From: Oscillospiraceae bacterium UBA4632
GTDB taxonomy: Bacteria > Bacillota > Clostridia > Oscillospirales > Oscillospiraceae
Assembly: GCA_002405995.1 (NCBI GenBank)
Contig: DHMW01000072.1
Location: forward strand, 1,699-7,652
Direction of reading: 5' to 3'
DNA length: 5,954 bases
Positions 1-5,105 of this stretch are shown here, one piece after another (the stretch's first letter is position 1; each line of letters opens with the position of its first letter). The notes under the pieces are model-generated. The model did no database searches. It saw nothing but the letters and a program-made list of their open reading frames with translations, and had not been told where the DNA came from. The translations under genes and the position numbers were made by a program.

Positions 1-639
1 GGCGACGACCGTGCCCTTGAACGAGGATAGATACTGCTCCAGCCACTCGATGGCGTGCAGATCCAGATGATTTGTTGGTTCATCGAGCAGCAGGATATCC
101 GTATCCTCCAGTATGAGGCGGCCGAGGTTCACGCGCGTCTTTTCGCCGCCCGAGAGCGTGTCGAACAGCCGCTCGCGCATCTCCGGCGGGATGGAAAGTC
201 CGTTTGCCACCTTGTTGACAGGCGTTTCCGTATCATAGCCGCCGAGGGCTTCAAACTTGGCGGAAAGCTCGCCGTAGCGGCGCAGCGTCCCTTCGCTCTC
301 GTCGCCGTCCGCCATCTGCTGCGAGAGGGCGTTCATCTCGTCTTCAAGCTTCTGCATCCGTGCAAAGGCACTTTTGAGCACATCCTCGACCGTATAGCCC
401 GCGGGGTAAACGGGGATCTGTGAGATAAGCCCTACGCGCCGCCCCGAGGCGATGCTCACCTCGCCCGCATCGTAGTCAAGCTCGCCGGTCAGGATGCGGA
501 AGAGCGTCGTCTTGCCCGCGCCGTTCTTGCCGAGAAGGCCCACGCGCTCGCCCGTGTCGATCTGGAAGGTGATGCCGTCCAATATTTTCTTTTCAAGATC
601 AAAGGACTTGACAAGTCCCGATACGCTGATATCGATCAT
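1..639 (-). CDS. ABC-F family ATP-binding protein, N-terminal part (truncated by window edge)
   Basis: This is the first 213 codons of an ABC-F protein, a soluble duplicated ABC ATPase without membrane segments; characterised members act on the ribosome as translation factors or antibiotic-protection proteins. Only the first nucleotide-binding domain is visible. It has Walker A GKNGAGKTT (residues 37-45), a Q-loop region near ISQ (72-74), a charged helical arm rich in E, K and R (about 87-135), the ABC signature LSGGEKTR (162-169) and Walker B with D-loop LLLDEPTNHLD (183-193). The DEPTNHLD form is characteristic of ABC-F. The linker and second ATPase domain lie beyond position 1. The start ATG at 639-637 overlaps the murF stop as ATGA, and GAGGAA at 656-651 lies 11 nt upstream, so translation is probably coupled to murF. 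The subfamily (YdiF/YfmR/Uup-like or resistance type) cannot be decided from this part. Family assignment is secure; precise role is unknown. Confidence 0.95.
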   Translation of the reverse strand, partial: MIDISVSGLVKSFDLEKKILDGITFQIDTGERVGLLGKNGAGKTTLFRILTGELDYDAGEVSIASGRRVGLISQIPVYPAGYTVEDVLKSAFARMQKLEDEMNALSQQMADGDESEGTLRRYGELSAKFEALGGYDTETPVNKVANGLSIPPEMRERLFDTLSGGEKTRVNLGRLILEDTDILLLDEPTNHLDLHAIEWLEQYLSSFKGTVVA

Positions 640-1985
640 GCTTTGGTCAGTTCCTCTACGAGCCGCTCAAGGTGCATGGAGTGCGACGCCTTGACGAGCA
701 TCGCACTGCCGGGGCTAAATGCCGCCCGCACGGCAGGAAGCGCATCCTGCACCGACGCAAACCACTGCGCGGAGGAGTTCCCTTCTGTAAAGTATTTTGC
801 CCGTTCACCGATGGCAATGACAGCATCGATGCCGAGCTCCTTTGTGAGCTCGCCGATCTCCCTGTGCGCGCGCTCGGTGAGCGCGCCGAGCTCCGCCATG
901 TCGCCGATGACGGCGGTCTTTTTTCCGCCGCTCGCGCCCAGCACGCGCAGCGACGCCGCCATCGACTGGGGACCTGCGTTGTAGCAGTCGTCGAGCAGGC
1001 GGCGGTTTTCCGAAAGCCGGATCACGTGCATCCGTGAGCCGGACGGCTCGTAGGCCGCGACGCCGCGCTCGATCTCGTCCCTCGTCTCGCCAAGGTACTC
1101 GCCGATGGCCGCTGCCATCGCCGCGGAGTAGACCATGTGCGTCCCCGGCGCGGGGATCGTGAGCACGTAGCGCGCCTTTTCCGTCGTCACAGTGCAGCGC
1201 ACGCCGTCGATACCGAGATCCTCCACCCCGCTGACACGGACATCGCAGTGCTCCGACAGGCCGCAGCGCAATACTTTCTGCGAAAGTTTTACTGTATTGA
1301 GCAATTCGTCGTCGCCGTTTAAGACGGCGAGGCCGTCTTTTTTAAGATTCTCGAAGATCTCGCACTTCGCCTTCAGGATGTTTTCGCGCGAGCCCAGGTA
1401 TTCGATGTGCATATCGCCGACATTCGTGATGATGGCGATATCGGGCTTCACCATCTCACCAAGGTACCGGATCTGCCCCGCGCGGTCCATGCCCGTTTCG
1501 ATCACCGCAGCCTGATGCGCATGGGAAAGCCCCAGCAGCGTCTGCGGCGTGCCGATCTCATTATTATAGTTGGCTGCGGTCTTGAGCGTACAAAACTTCG
1601 CGCCGAGCACCGCGGCGATCATTTCCTTCGTCGTCGTCTTGCCGACGCTGCCCGTCACCTGCACAAAGGGGATGGTAAACTGCGAACGGTACCACGCGGC
1701 CAGATCCTTGAGCGCGAGCAGCGTGTCGGGCACCTTGATGTAAAATTTTCCGGGCAGCAGCGTCTCCGGCACACGGGCGCACAGGCAGCCCCCCGCCCCC
1801 GCGGAAAGCGCCTTTTCGATATAATCGTGCCCGTCGAAGCGCTCGCCGGAGAGCGGCAGGAACATCTCGCCCGCTTTGACCGTGCGGCTGTCGGTGTTCA
1901 CGCCGAGGATCTCTGCCGTCTCCTCGCCCTGTAAAAGCTCGCCATGCACTGCCGCGAGCAGCGCGCCTGCTGTGATCGGTTCCAT
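636..1985 (-). CDS. murF: UDP-N-acetylmuramoyl-tripeptide--D-alanyl-D-alanine ligase MurF
   Basis: MurF is the cytoplasmic ligase that adds the D-Ala-D-Ala dipeptide to UDP-MurNAc-tripeptide using ATP, the last cytoplasmic step of the pentapeptide precursor. The 449-residue length fits the family. Visible parts are the N-terminal UDP-binding domain (about 1-100, with NTDSRTVKAGEMF at 30-42), the central ATPase domain with TGSVGKTTTKE (111-121), the NNEIGTPQTLL segment (141-151), ETGMD (163-167), TNVGDMHIEYLGS (187-199) and the KAKCEIFENL stretch (205-214), whose K207 probably matches the carbamylated lysine of Mur ligases. The C-terminal domain carries SGSRM (315-319), CYNAGPQSM (334-342) and VIGDMAELG (359-367). 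The start ATG directly follows the ddl stop with no gap; GAGGGGG at 1998-1992, inside the ddl end, is the ribosome site with 6 nt spacing. Oddities: the common YNANP motif reads YNAGP, and the usual EMGM reads ETGM. Both lie in otherwise intact contexts, so an active enzyme is expected. Confidence 0.97.
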   Translation of the reverse strand: MEPITAGALLAAVHGELLQGEETAEILGVNTDSRTVKAGEMFLPLSGERFDGHDYIEKALSAGAGGCLCARVPETLLPGKFYIKVPDTLLALKDLAAWYRSQFTIPFVQVTGSVGKTTTKEMIAAVLGAKFCTLKTAANYNNEIGTPQTLLGLSHAHQAAVIETGMDRAGQIRYLGEMVKPDIAIITNVGDMHIEYLGSRENILKAKCEIFENLKKDGLAVLNGDDELLNTVKLSQKVLRCGLSEHCDVRVSGVEDLGIDGVRCTVTTEKARYVLTIPAPGTHMVYSAAMAAAIGEYLGETRDEIERGVAAYEPSGSRMHVIRLSENRRLLDDCYNAGPQSMAASLRVLGASGGKKTAVIGDMAELGALTERAHREIGELTKELGIDAVIAIGERAKYFTEGNSSAQWFASVQDALPAVRAAFSPGSAMLVKASHSMHLERLVEELTKA

Positions 1986-3032
1986 TTACAGCCCCCTCTT
2001 TTCCTTCAGCGATTCCTCTACGATCCGCTGGCACAGCTCCTCATAGCTCATGCCGACCGCCGCCGCCTCCTGCGGCAGCAGGCTTGTGGGCGTCATGCCC
2101 GGCAGCGTATTGATCTCGAGGAAGTACGGCGTGCCGTCCGGCGTGACGATAAAATCCGCGCGGGAGTAAACGCTCAACCCAAGGATGCGGTAGACCGTCT
2201 CGGTCGCGGCGCGCACGCGCATCTCCCAGTCCTCGGGGATGGGCGAGGGGCAGATCTCCTCCGCCGCGCCGGCCTGATACTTGTTCGCGTAATCATAAAA
2301 GCCCGTTTTGGGAATGATCTCGATCGACGGCAGCGCCTTGCCCGCAAGGATGCCGACCTGGATCTCGCGGCCGGAGATGTACTGCTCAAGCACGACCTGC
2401 GCGCCGAACTGCAAACACTCTTCGAGCGCCTTCCTGAGCTCCGCGCCCGTGTGCGCGATGGAAACGCCGACAGACGATCCATTGGCGATGGGCTTGACGA
2501 CGCACGGGAGCTTCGTCTCCGATACAAGACGCGCGATCCCCCCCGCCGTGTAGCGCACGGTGCGCCACTGCGGCGTGATGACATAGTCCGACACCAGGCG
2601 CTTTGTGAGATCCTTATCCATGGCGATGGCGCTCGAGAGATAGCCCGCGCCGGTATAGGGGATGCCGAGCAGGTCGAACGCCGCCTGCACGCGGCCATCC
2701 TCGCCGCAGGTGCCGTGCAGCGCCAGAAATACGACGTCCGCCCTGGCGCACACATCGAGCACGCCGGGACCGAACACGCTGCGGCTCTGATCCTTGCGGC
2801 TCGCGCGCACGGCGGCGAGGTCAGGCTCCGCCTCGGCGACGGAATAGTCGCCGCAGAAGCCGTCCGGCGCGTCGAAGGCATCCGCCGGCACGCCGCCTGC
2901 AAAACCCAGGAACATATCCACTAAAATGGCCTGATGCCCGCGCGAACGCAGCGCGCGGCATATCCTGTTGCCGCTCGAGAGCGAGACGTTGCGCTCCATG
3001 CTCAGCCCGCCCGCCAGGACCACGATCTTCAT
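1986..3032 (-). CDS. ddl: D-alanine--D-alanine ligase Ddl
   Basis: This ATP-grasp enzyme joins two D-alanines, making the substrate of the MurF encoded next in the operon. Over its 348 residues it shows the N-terminal GGLSMERNVSLSSG motif (8-21, with the conserved E13), HGTCGEDG (106-113), the ATP-grasp lysine K180 followed by NGSSVGV (184-190), EQYISGRE (216-223), the omega-loop FYDYANKY (245-252), R291 and D293, and the C-terminal EINTLPGMTPTSLLP (306-320) with metal-binding E306 and N308. The E13/S186/Y252 triad matches E15/S150/Y216 of E. coli DdlB, which predicts D-Ala as second substrate rather than D-lactate or D-serine. The segment of about 40 extra residues between the first beta-alpha unit and HGTCGEDG (about 45-95) makes it longer than DdlB; similar long forms are my recollection of clostridial homologues. 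The start is fixed by AAGGAGG at 3047-3041, 8 nt upstream of ATG. First gene of the ddl-murF-ABC-F operon. Confidence 0.97.
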   Translation of the reverse strand: MKIVVLAGGLSMERNVSLSSGNRICRALRSRGHQAILVDMFLGFAGGVPADAFDAPDGFCGDYSVAEAEPDLAAVRASRKDQSRSVFGPGVLDVCARADVVFLALHGTCGEDGRVQAAFDLLGIPYTGAGYLSSAIAMDKDLTKRLVSDYVITPQWRTVRYTAGGIARLVSETKLPCVVKPIANGSSVGVSIAHTGAELRKALEECLQFGAQVVLEQYISGREIQVGILAGKALPSIEIIPKTGFYDYANKYQAGAAEEICPSPIPEDWEMRVRAATETVYRILGLSVYSRADFIVTPDGTPYFLEINTLPGMTPTSLLPQEAAAVGMSYEELCQRIVEESLKEKRGL

Positions 3033-3040
3033 TGCTGCTT

Positions 3041-3047
3041 CCTCCTT
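3041..3047 (-). promoter_or_regulatory. Ribosome binding site of ddl
   Basis: AAGGAGG, a full match to the Shine-Dalgarno core, lies 8 nt before the ddl ATG. It fixes the start and suggests efficient initiation on the first gene of the operon. Confidence 0.9.
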
Positions 3048-3072
3048 ACCGCAAAGAGAAATATCATCCTGC

Positions 3073-3092
3073 GCCCGCCGGGGGCGGCGGAC
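3073..3092 (-). promoter_or_regulatory. GC-rich hairpin in the ddl leader
   Basis: The arms CCGCCG (3090-3085) and CGGCGG (3080-3075) are perfect complements around a CCCC loop. The stem extends by a G-U and a C-G pair to 8 bp at 3092/3073. It lies between the candidate promoter and the ddl ribosome site, which begins 26 nt beyond the stem. No T-run follows, so it is not an intrinsic terminator. Function is not known; it may stabilise the mRNA or affect elongation. Confidence 0.5.
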
Positions 3093-3112
3093 ACTAATCC
3101 ATACTAACCTAA

Positions 3113-3140
3113 GCTATACTTTACCACAGCTTTTTCCCAA
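3113..3140 (-). promoter_or_regulatory. Candidate sigma-A promoter for ddl-murF-ABC-F
   Basis: TTGGGA (3140-3135) and TATAGC (3118-3113) are 16 bp apart; each matches the consensus at four of six positions. Transcription would start near 3106 and give a leader of about 75 nt. The box lies just after the upstream terminator, where the operon needs its own promoter. The sequence match is moderate, so the exact boxes are uncertain. Confidence 0.45.
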
Positions 3141-3176
3141 ATACAAGCAAAAGAGGATGACCCGCCGGTCATCCTC
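3139..3176 (-). terminator. Intrinsic terminator of the SLH-protein gene
   Basis: In leftward transcripts GAGGATGACC (3176-3167) pairs perfectly with GGTCATCCTC (3162-3153) around a four-base GGCG loop. The stem is followed by TTTTGCTTGTATTT (3152-3139). With a G-U pair and three A-U pairs from the flanking AAAG and TTTT the stem can reach 14 bp. It lies 34 nt past the stop of the SLH gene. The + strand also has a short, interrupted T-rich tail, but no rightward gene ends here. Confidence 0.88.
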
Positions 3177-3210
3177 CTTTGTATGCTTTTTCCCCCGCGC
3201 TCCGCGCCTC

Positions 3211-4206
3211 TCAGCCAAACAGCACAGAGAGGATGCCCCTATCGCTCCTGCTTTCCTTCAGGGTCATCGCCGCGCTCAAAAGCTCCGCCGCCTGCGCGCG
3301 CGTCACGCCGGAGCGCATTTCCTCTGCGGAAAAACGCCCGCTTTCGATGATGCTGACGGATTCAAGATTCGCCACCGCCTGCGCACACCAGGCGTCGGCG
3401 GCGCCGTAGTCCGAAAGGTCCACATCCGTCACGCGCAGGAGCCTGTTCAGCACGACCGCGGCTTCGTTGAGCGTGATGGCATCGTTCGCGCAGAAGGCGA
3501 CGCCTGCATCCGTCCCAACGCCGGAGATCACGCCCGCGTCCAGCGCACACACGGCGTAGCCCTTCGCCCAGGTCGGGATGCTCGCATCGTCGCAGAAGCC
3601 CGTCATCTGCACGGCCTCCGCGCTCACGTCCATCGCCGCGAGCGCCATGGCGACGAACTCGCCGCGCGAGAGCGTGCGCTCCGGCTCAAAGAAATAGCTG
3701 TCTCCGATCCTCGCGCCAACGAACACGCCGTGCTCAGCCAGATCGACCGCCGCCGTGTGGGCGCGATCGCCTCCCATATCGGCGTAGCTTACGCCGCTTG
3801 CGGCGCGCTCGATGGTGATGCTCACCGCCGCAGGCAGCGAGGTGTTGCCCTCCTCATCGGTCGCGGTGTAGGTGAAGCTGTCCTCGCCGAGCTTTCCCGC
3901 CGGAGTGTAAACAAAGCCGAGGCCGTCCTCCGTCAGCTCCGCCGTACCCTTTTTCGGCTGCGTGACGATCTCGAACGCGAGCGCGCCGCCCTCGTTGTCC
4001 ACTGCGCGGAACGCGCCCTCATACGCCACGCCGCGGTAGACCCTGATCTCCATGTTTTCCGCCACCGGCGCGCCGTCCGCGGCACGCGGCGTCTCCTTCT
4101 CCCTGCCGAAGAGCGCCGAGGCGCCTTGCAGCGGAAGAAGCGTCAGCAGCAGGATCGCCATCACGAACGGCAGCGCGCGCCATAGCCTTTGTCTGTTTAG
4201 GTCCAT
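3211..4206 (-). CDS. Exported Ig/cadherin-like and SLH-domain cell-surface protein
   Basis: This 331-residue protein is predicted to be secreted and held non-covalently on the cell wall. A signal peptide is clear: basic start (R5, R7, R10), hydrophobic stretch 11-27, and a likely cut after GASA (A31). Residues about 46-132 resemble a bacterial Ig/cadherin-like module (Big_9 type): PVAENMEIRVYRG opens it and DSFTYTATDEEGNTS closes it. Three SLH repeats follow at about 141-192 (LSRGEFVAM), 204-257 (ITLNEAAVV) and 267-314 (VTRAQAAEL). In known SLH proteins this trio binds pyruvylated secondary wall polymer through a TRAE-like motif; here repeat 2 lacks the arginine and repeat 3 is degenerate. 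Four cysteines (205, 220, 239, 274) sit in repeats 2 and 3. No catalytic domain is visible, so it may be structural or an adaptor. ATG at 4206 is preceded by AAGGAGAGGTG (4221-4211). It is a single-gene unit diverging from rplU. Domain calls are firm, biological role unknown. Confidence 0.9.
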   Translation of the reverse strand: MDLNRQRLWRALPFVMAILLLTLLPLQGASALFGREKETPRAADGAPVAENMEIRVYRGVAYEGAFRAVDNEGGALAFEIVTQPKKGTAELTEDGLGFVYTPAGKLGEDSFTYTATDEEGNTSLPAAVSITIERAASGVSYADMGGDRAHTAAVDLAEHGVFVGARIGDSYFFEPERTLSRGEFVAMALAAMDVSAEAVQMTGFCDDASIPTWAKGYAVCALDAGVISGVGTDAGVAFCANDAITLNEAAVVLNRLLRVTDVDLSDYGAADAWCAQAVANLESVSIIESGRFSAEEMRSGVTRAQAAELLSAAMTLKESRSDRGILSVLFG

Positions 4207-4300
4207 ATTGCACCTCTCCTTATATCAAATCGATCTGCCGGTATTTTCTGCGCGGCGGGCAAAAATATGCAAAATTGCATGGATCTTATAGAAAAACTGC
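4207..4300. other. Divergent spacer between the SLH gene and the rplU promoter
   Basis: This short A/T-richer stretch must carry the leftward promoter of the SLH gene. Beyond the SLH-gene ribosome site (4221-4211) and the palindrome at 4267-4280, I see no convincing -35/-10 pair; TATAAG at 4290-4285 is a possible leftward -10 box but lacks a good -35 partner. Confidence 0.4.
4267..4280. repeat. Palindromic site in the divergent spacer (ATGCAA-AA-TTGCAT)
   Basis: ATGCAA and TTGCAT are perfect inverted 6-bp arms around AA. The site is centred about 68 bp before the SLH start codon and about 27 bp before the rplU -35 box, where a regulator could affect either promoter. A/T-rich palindromes also arise by chance, and no factor is assigned. 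Confidence 0.4.
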
Positions 4301-4329
4301 TTGACTTTCCCCTTCCCCGCTGTTATACT
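4301..4329 (+). promoter_or_regulatory. Sigma-A promoter of the rplU-prp-rpmA operon
   Basis: TTGACT (4301-4306) and TATACT (4324-4329) are each five of six to consensus and separated by the ideal 17 bp. Transcription should start near 4336, giving a leader of about 83 nt before the rplU ATG. This is the strongest promoter in the window, as expected for ribosomal protein genes. Confidence 0.85.
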
Positions 4330-4335
4330 TGGAAA

Positions 4336-4418
4336 GCCGCTTTGAATGGGCATAAAGTTCCGGCTCCTGCCGAACGCCCCCGAGAGCGAGTCCGTAATAA
4401 AGGAAAGAGGTGCAAGCA
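4336..4418 (+). promoter_or_regulatory. Structured 5' leader of rplU, candidate L21 leader element
   Basis: The leader can fold into one interrupted hairpin. GGGC (4348-4351) pairs with GCCC (4376-4379); an inner stem GTT-c-CGGC (4357-4364) pairs with GCCGAAC (4369-4375) around a TCCT loop, with ATAAA (4352-4356) unpaired on the 5' side. An RNA element named L21 leader is known before rplU-rpmA operons in low-GC Gram-positive bacteria and is thought to mediate feedback by a ribosomal protein. Position, length and structured nature agree; I could not align it to that family model, so identity is inferred. Confidence 0.6.
4404..4412 (+). promoter_or_regulatory. Ribosome binding site of rplU
   Basis: AAAGAGGTG ends 6 nt before the ATG at 4419. 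It decides the start against an in-frame GTG at 4410, which lies inside this site and would add the residues MQA before the standard L21 N-terminus. Confidence 0.8.
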
Positions 4419-4730
4419 ATGCAAGCGATCATCGTTACCGGCGGCAAGCAGTATGTTGTGAACGAGGGCGACACCCTGTTCATCGAGAAGCTCCCCGTCG
4501 AGGCGGGCGACGCCGTGACCTTCGACCAGGTCCTGGCGATCGTTGACGGCGAAAACACCAAGTTCGGCACTCCCGTGGTGGAGGGCGCGAAGGTGGACGC
4601 CACTGTCGTCAAGAACGGCAAGGGCAAGAAGGTCCGCGTCTACAAGTACAAGGCGAAGAAGGGCTATCACAAGCGTCAGGGTCATCGTCAGCCTTATACC
4701 AAGGTTGAGATCGGCAAGATCACGTTCTGA
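4419..4730 (+). CDS. rplU: 50S ribosomal protein L21
   Basis: L21 is a 23S rRNA-binding protein of the large ribosomal subunit. From ATG 4419 the product has 103 residues, the standard length for the family, and opens with the typical [12 protein letters not shown]. The basic C-terminal part [20 protein letters not shown] (71-90), followed by QPYTKVEI, carries the L21 signature, including the GHRQPYT element that contacts rRNA. It is the first gene of an operon with prp and rpmA, behind a near-consensus promoter and a structured leader. The prp start follows the stop codon by only 3 nt, so translation is likely coupled. Nothing in the protein is unusual. Confidence 0.98.
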   Translation: MQAIIVTGGKQYVVNEGDTLFIEKLPVEAGDAVTFDQVLAIVDGENTKFGTPVVEGAKVDATVVKNGKGKKVRVYKYKAKKGYHKRQGHRQPYTKVEIGKITF

Positions 4731-4733
4731 TCC

Positions 4734-5063
4734 ATGACCACCGTTACATTCCTCACGGAGGGGAAGCGCATCATCGGTTTTGATGCAAAGGGTCACAGCG
4801 GTTATGGCGATGCAGGCTCCGACATCGTATGCGCGGCGATCACAAGCGCGGTCCGCCTTGTGGAAAGCACCGTAAACGATGTATTAGGTCTCGCCGCTTC
4901 CGTCAAGATCCATGAACGCTCCGGCGCTGTGGAATTCCGCCTCCCCGGCGGTCTGTCCGCCGCGAACGAGAGCACGTGTCAGGCGCTTTTAACGGGTCTG
5001 ATGCTGCTGCTCACCGAGCTGCACAGCGAATATCCGGACAATATCGAAGTCATGGAGGCGTAA
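4734..5063 (+). CDS. prp: Ribosomal-processing cysteine protease Prp
   Basis: Prp (YsxB family) is a small cytoplasmic cysteine protease that removes the N-terminal extension of ribosomal protein L27 in Firmicutes and relatives. The 109-residue product has the full family motif GHSGYGDAGSDIVCAAIT (20-37) with the catalytic pair H21 and C33, close to the H22/C34 known from the S. aureus enzyme. The rest follows the family pattern: a beta-rich start (MTTVTFLTEGKRIIGF), a helix after the cysteine, and a C-terminal helix with LLTELHSEYPDNIEV. It lies between rplU and its substrate gene rpmA, the standard arrangement. No good Shine-Dalgarno sequence is seen 5-10 nt before the ATG, so it probably depends on ribosomes finishing rplU. 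A 6-bp hairpin spans its stop codon. Identity is secure from motif plus context. Confidence 0.95.
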   Translation: MTTVTFLTEGKRIIGFDAKGHSGYGDAGSDIVCAAITSAVRLVESTVNDVLGLAASVKIHERSGAVEFRLPGGLSAANESTCQALLTGLMLLLTELHSEYPDNIEVMEA

Positions 5064-5069
5064 GCCTCC
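5054..5069 (+). repeat. Hairpin across the prp stop codon with a GUAA tetraloop
   Basis: GGAGGC (5054-5059) pairs perfectly with GCCTCC (5064-5069) around GTAA, which in RNA is a GNRA-type tetraloop and contains most of the TAA stop. No T-run follows, so it is not a terminator. It may mark an mRNA stability or processing point between prp and rpmA; function is inferred only. Confidence 0.45.
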
Positions 5070-5088
5070 TGTTCCGATCATCTTACAG

Positions 5089-5094
5089 AAAGGA
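5089..5094 (+). promoter_or_regulatory. Ribosome binding site of rpmA
   Basis: AAAGGA lies 11 nt before the ATG at 5106. It decides against the in-frame ATG at 5094, which overlaps this site and would add MAIT before the conserved L27 N-terminus. Confidence 0.7.
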
Positions 5095-5105
5095 TGGCAA
5101 TCACC

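Noticed and set aside
1944..2924. A 326-codon rightward open frame antisense to ddl
   Set aside because: Low-complexity R/A/D/L-rich product without domains; the other strand carries a complete Ddl with all catalytic motifs.
1986..3032. Ddl as a glycopeptide-resistance (VanA- or VanG-type) ligase
   Set aside because: The omega-loop keeps the K-Y pair (K251, Y252) typical of D-Ala-D-Ala ligases, and no vanH, vanX, vanT or vanRS genes accompany it.
2968..4185. A 405-codon rightward open frame antisense to the SLH-protein gene and extending into the ddl start
   Set aside because: Its product is rich in R, A and H with no recognisable domain, as expected for the complement of GC-rich genes. The opposite strand encodes a clear signal peptide, Ig-like and SLH protein with a good ribosome site and terminator.
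4410..4418. GTG start of rplU three codons upstream
   Set aside because: It lies inside the AAAGAGGTG ribosome site, and the ATG at 4419 gives the standard 103-residue L21.
4323..4796. Leftward open frame across rplU and the start of prp
   Set aside because: It lies over two well-identified genes and the operon promoter, and its product matches no family I recognise.
5094..5105. ATG start of rpmA four codons upstream (MAIT-)
   Set aside because: It overlaps the AAAGGA site, leaving no spacing, and the ATG at 5106 gives the conserved L27 precursor start.
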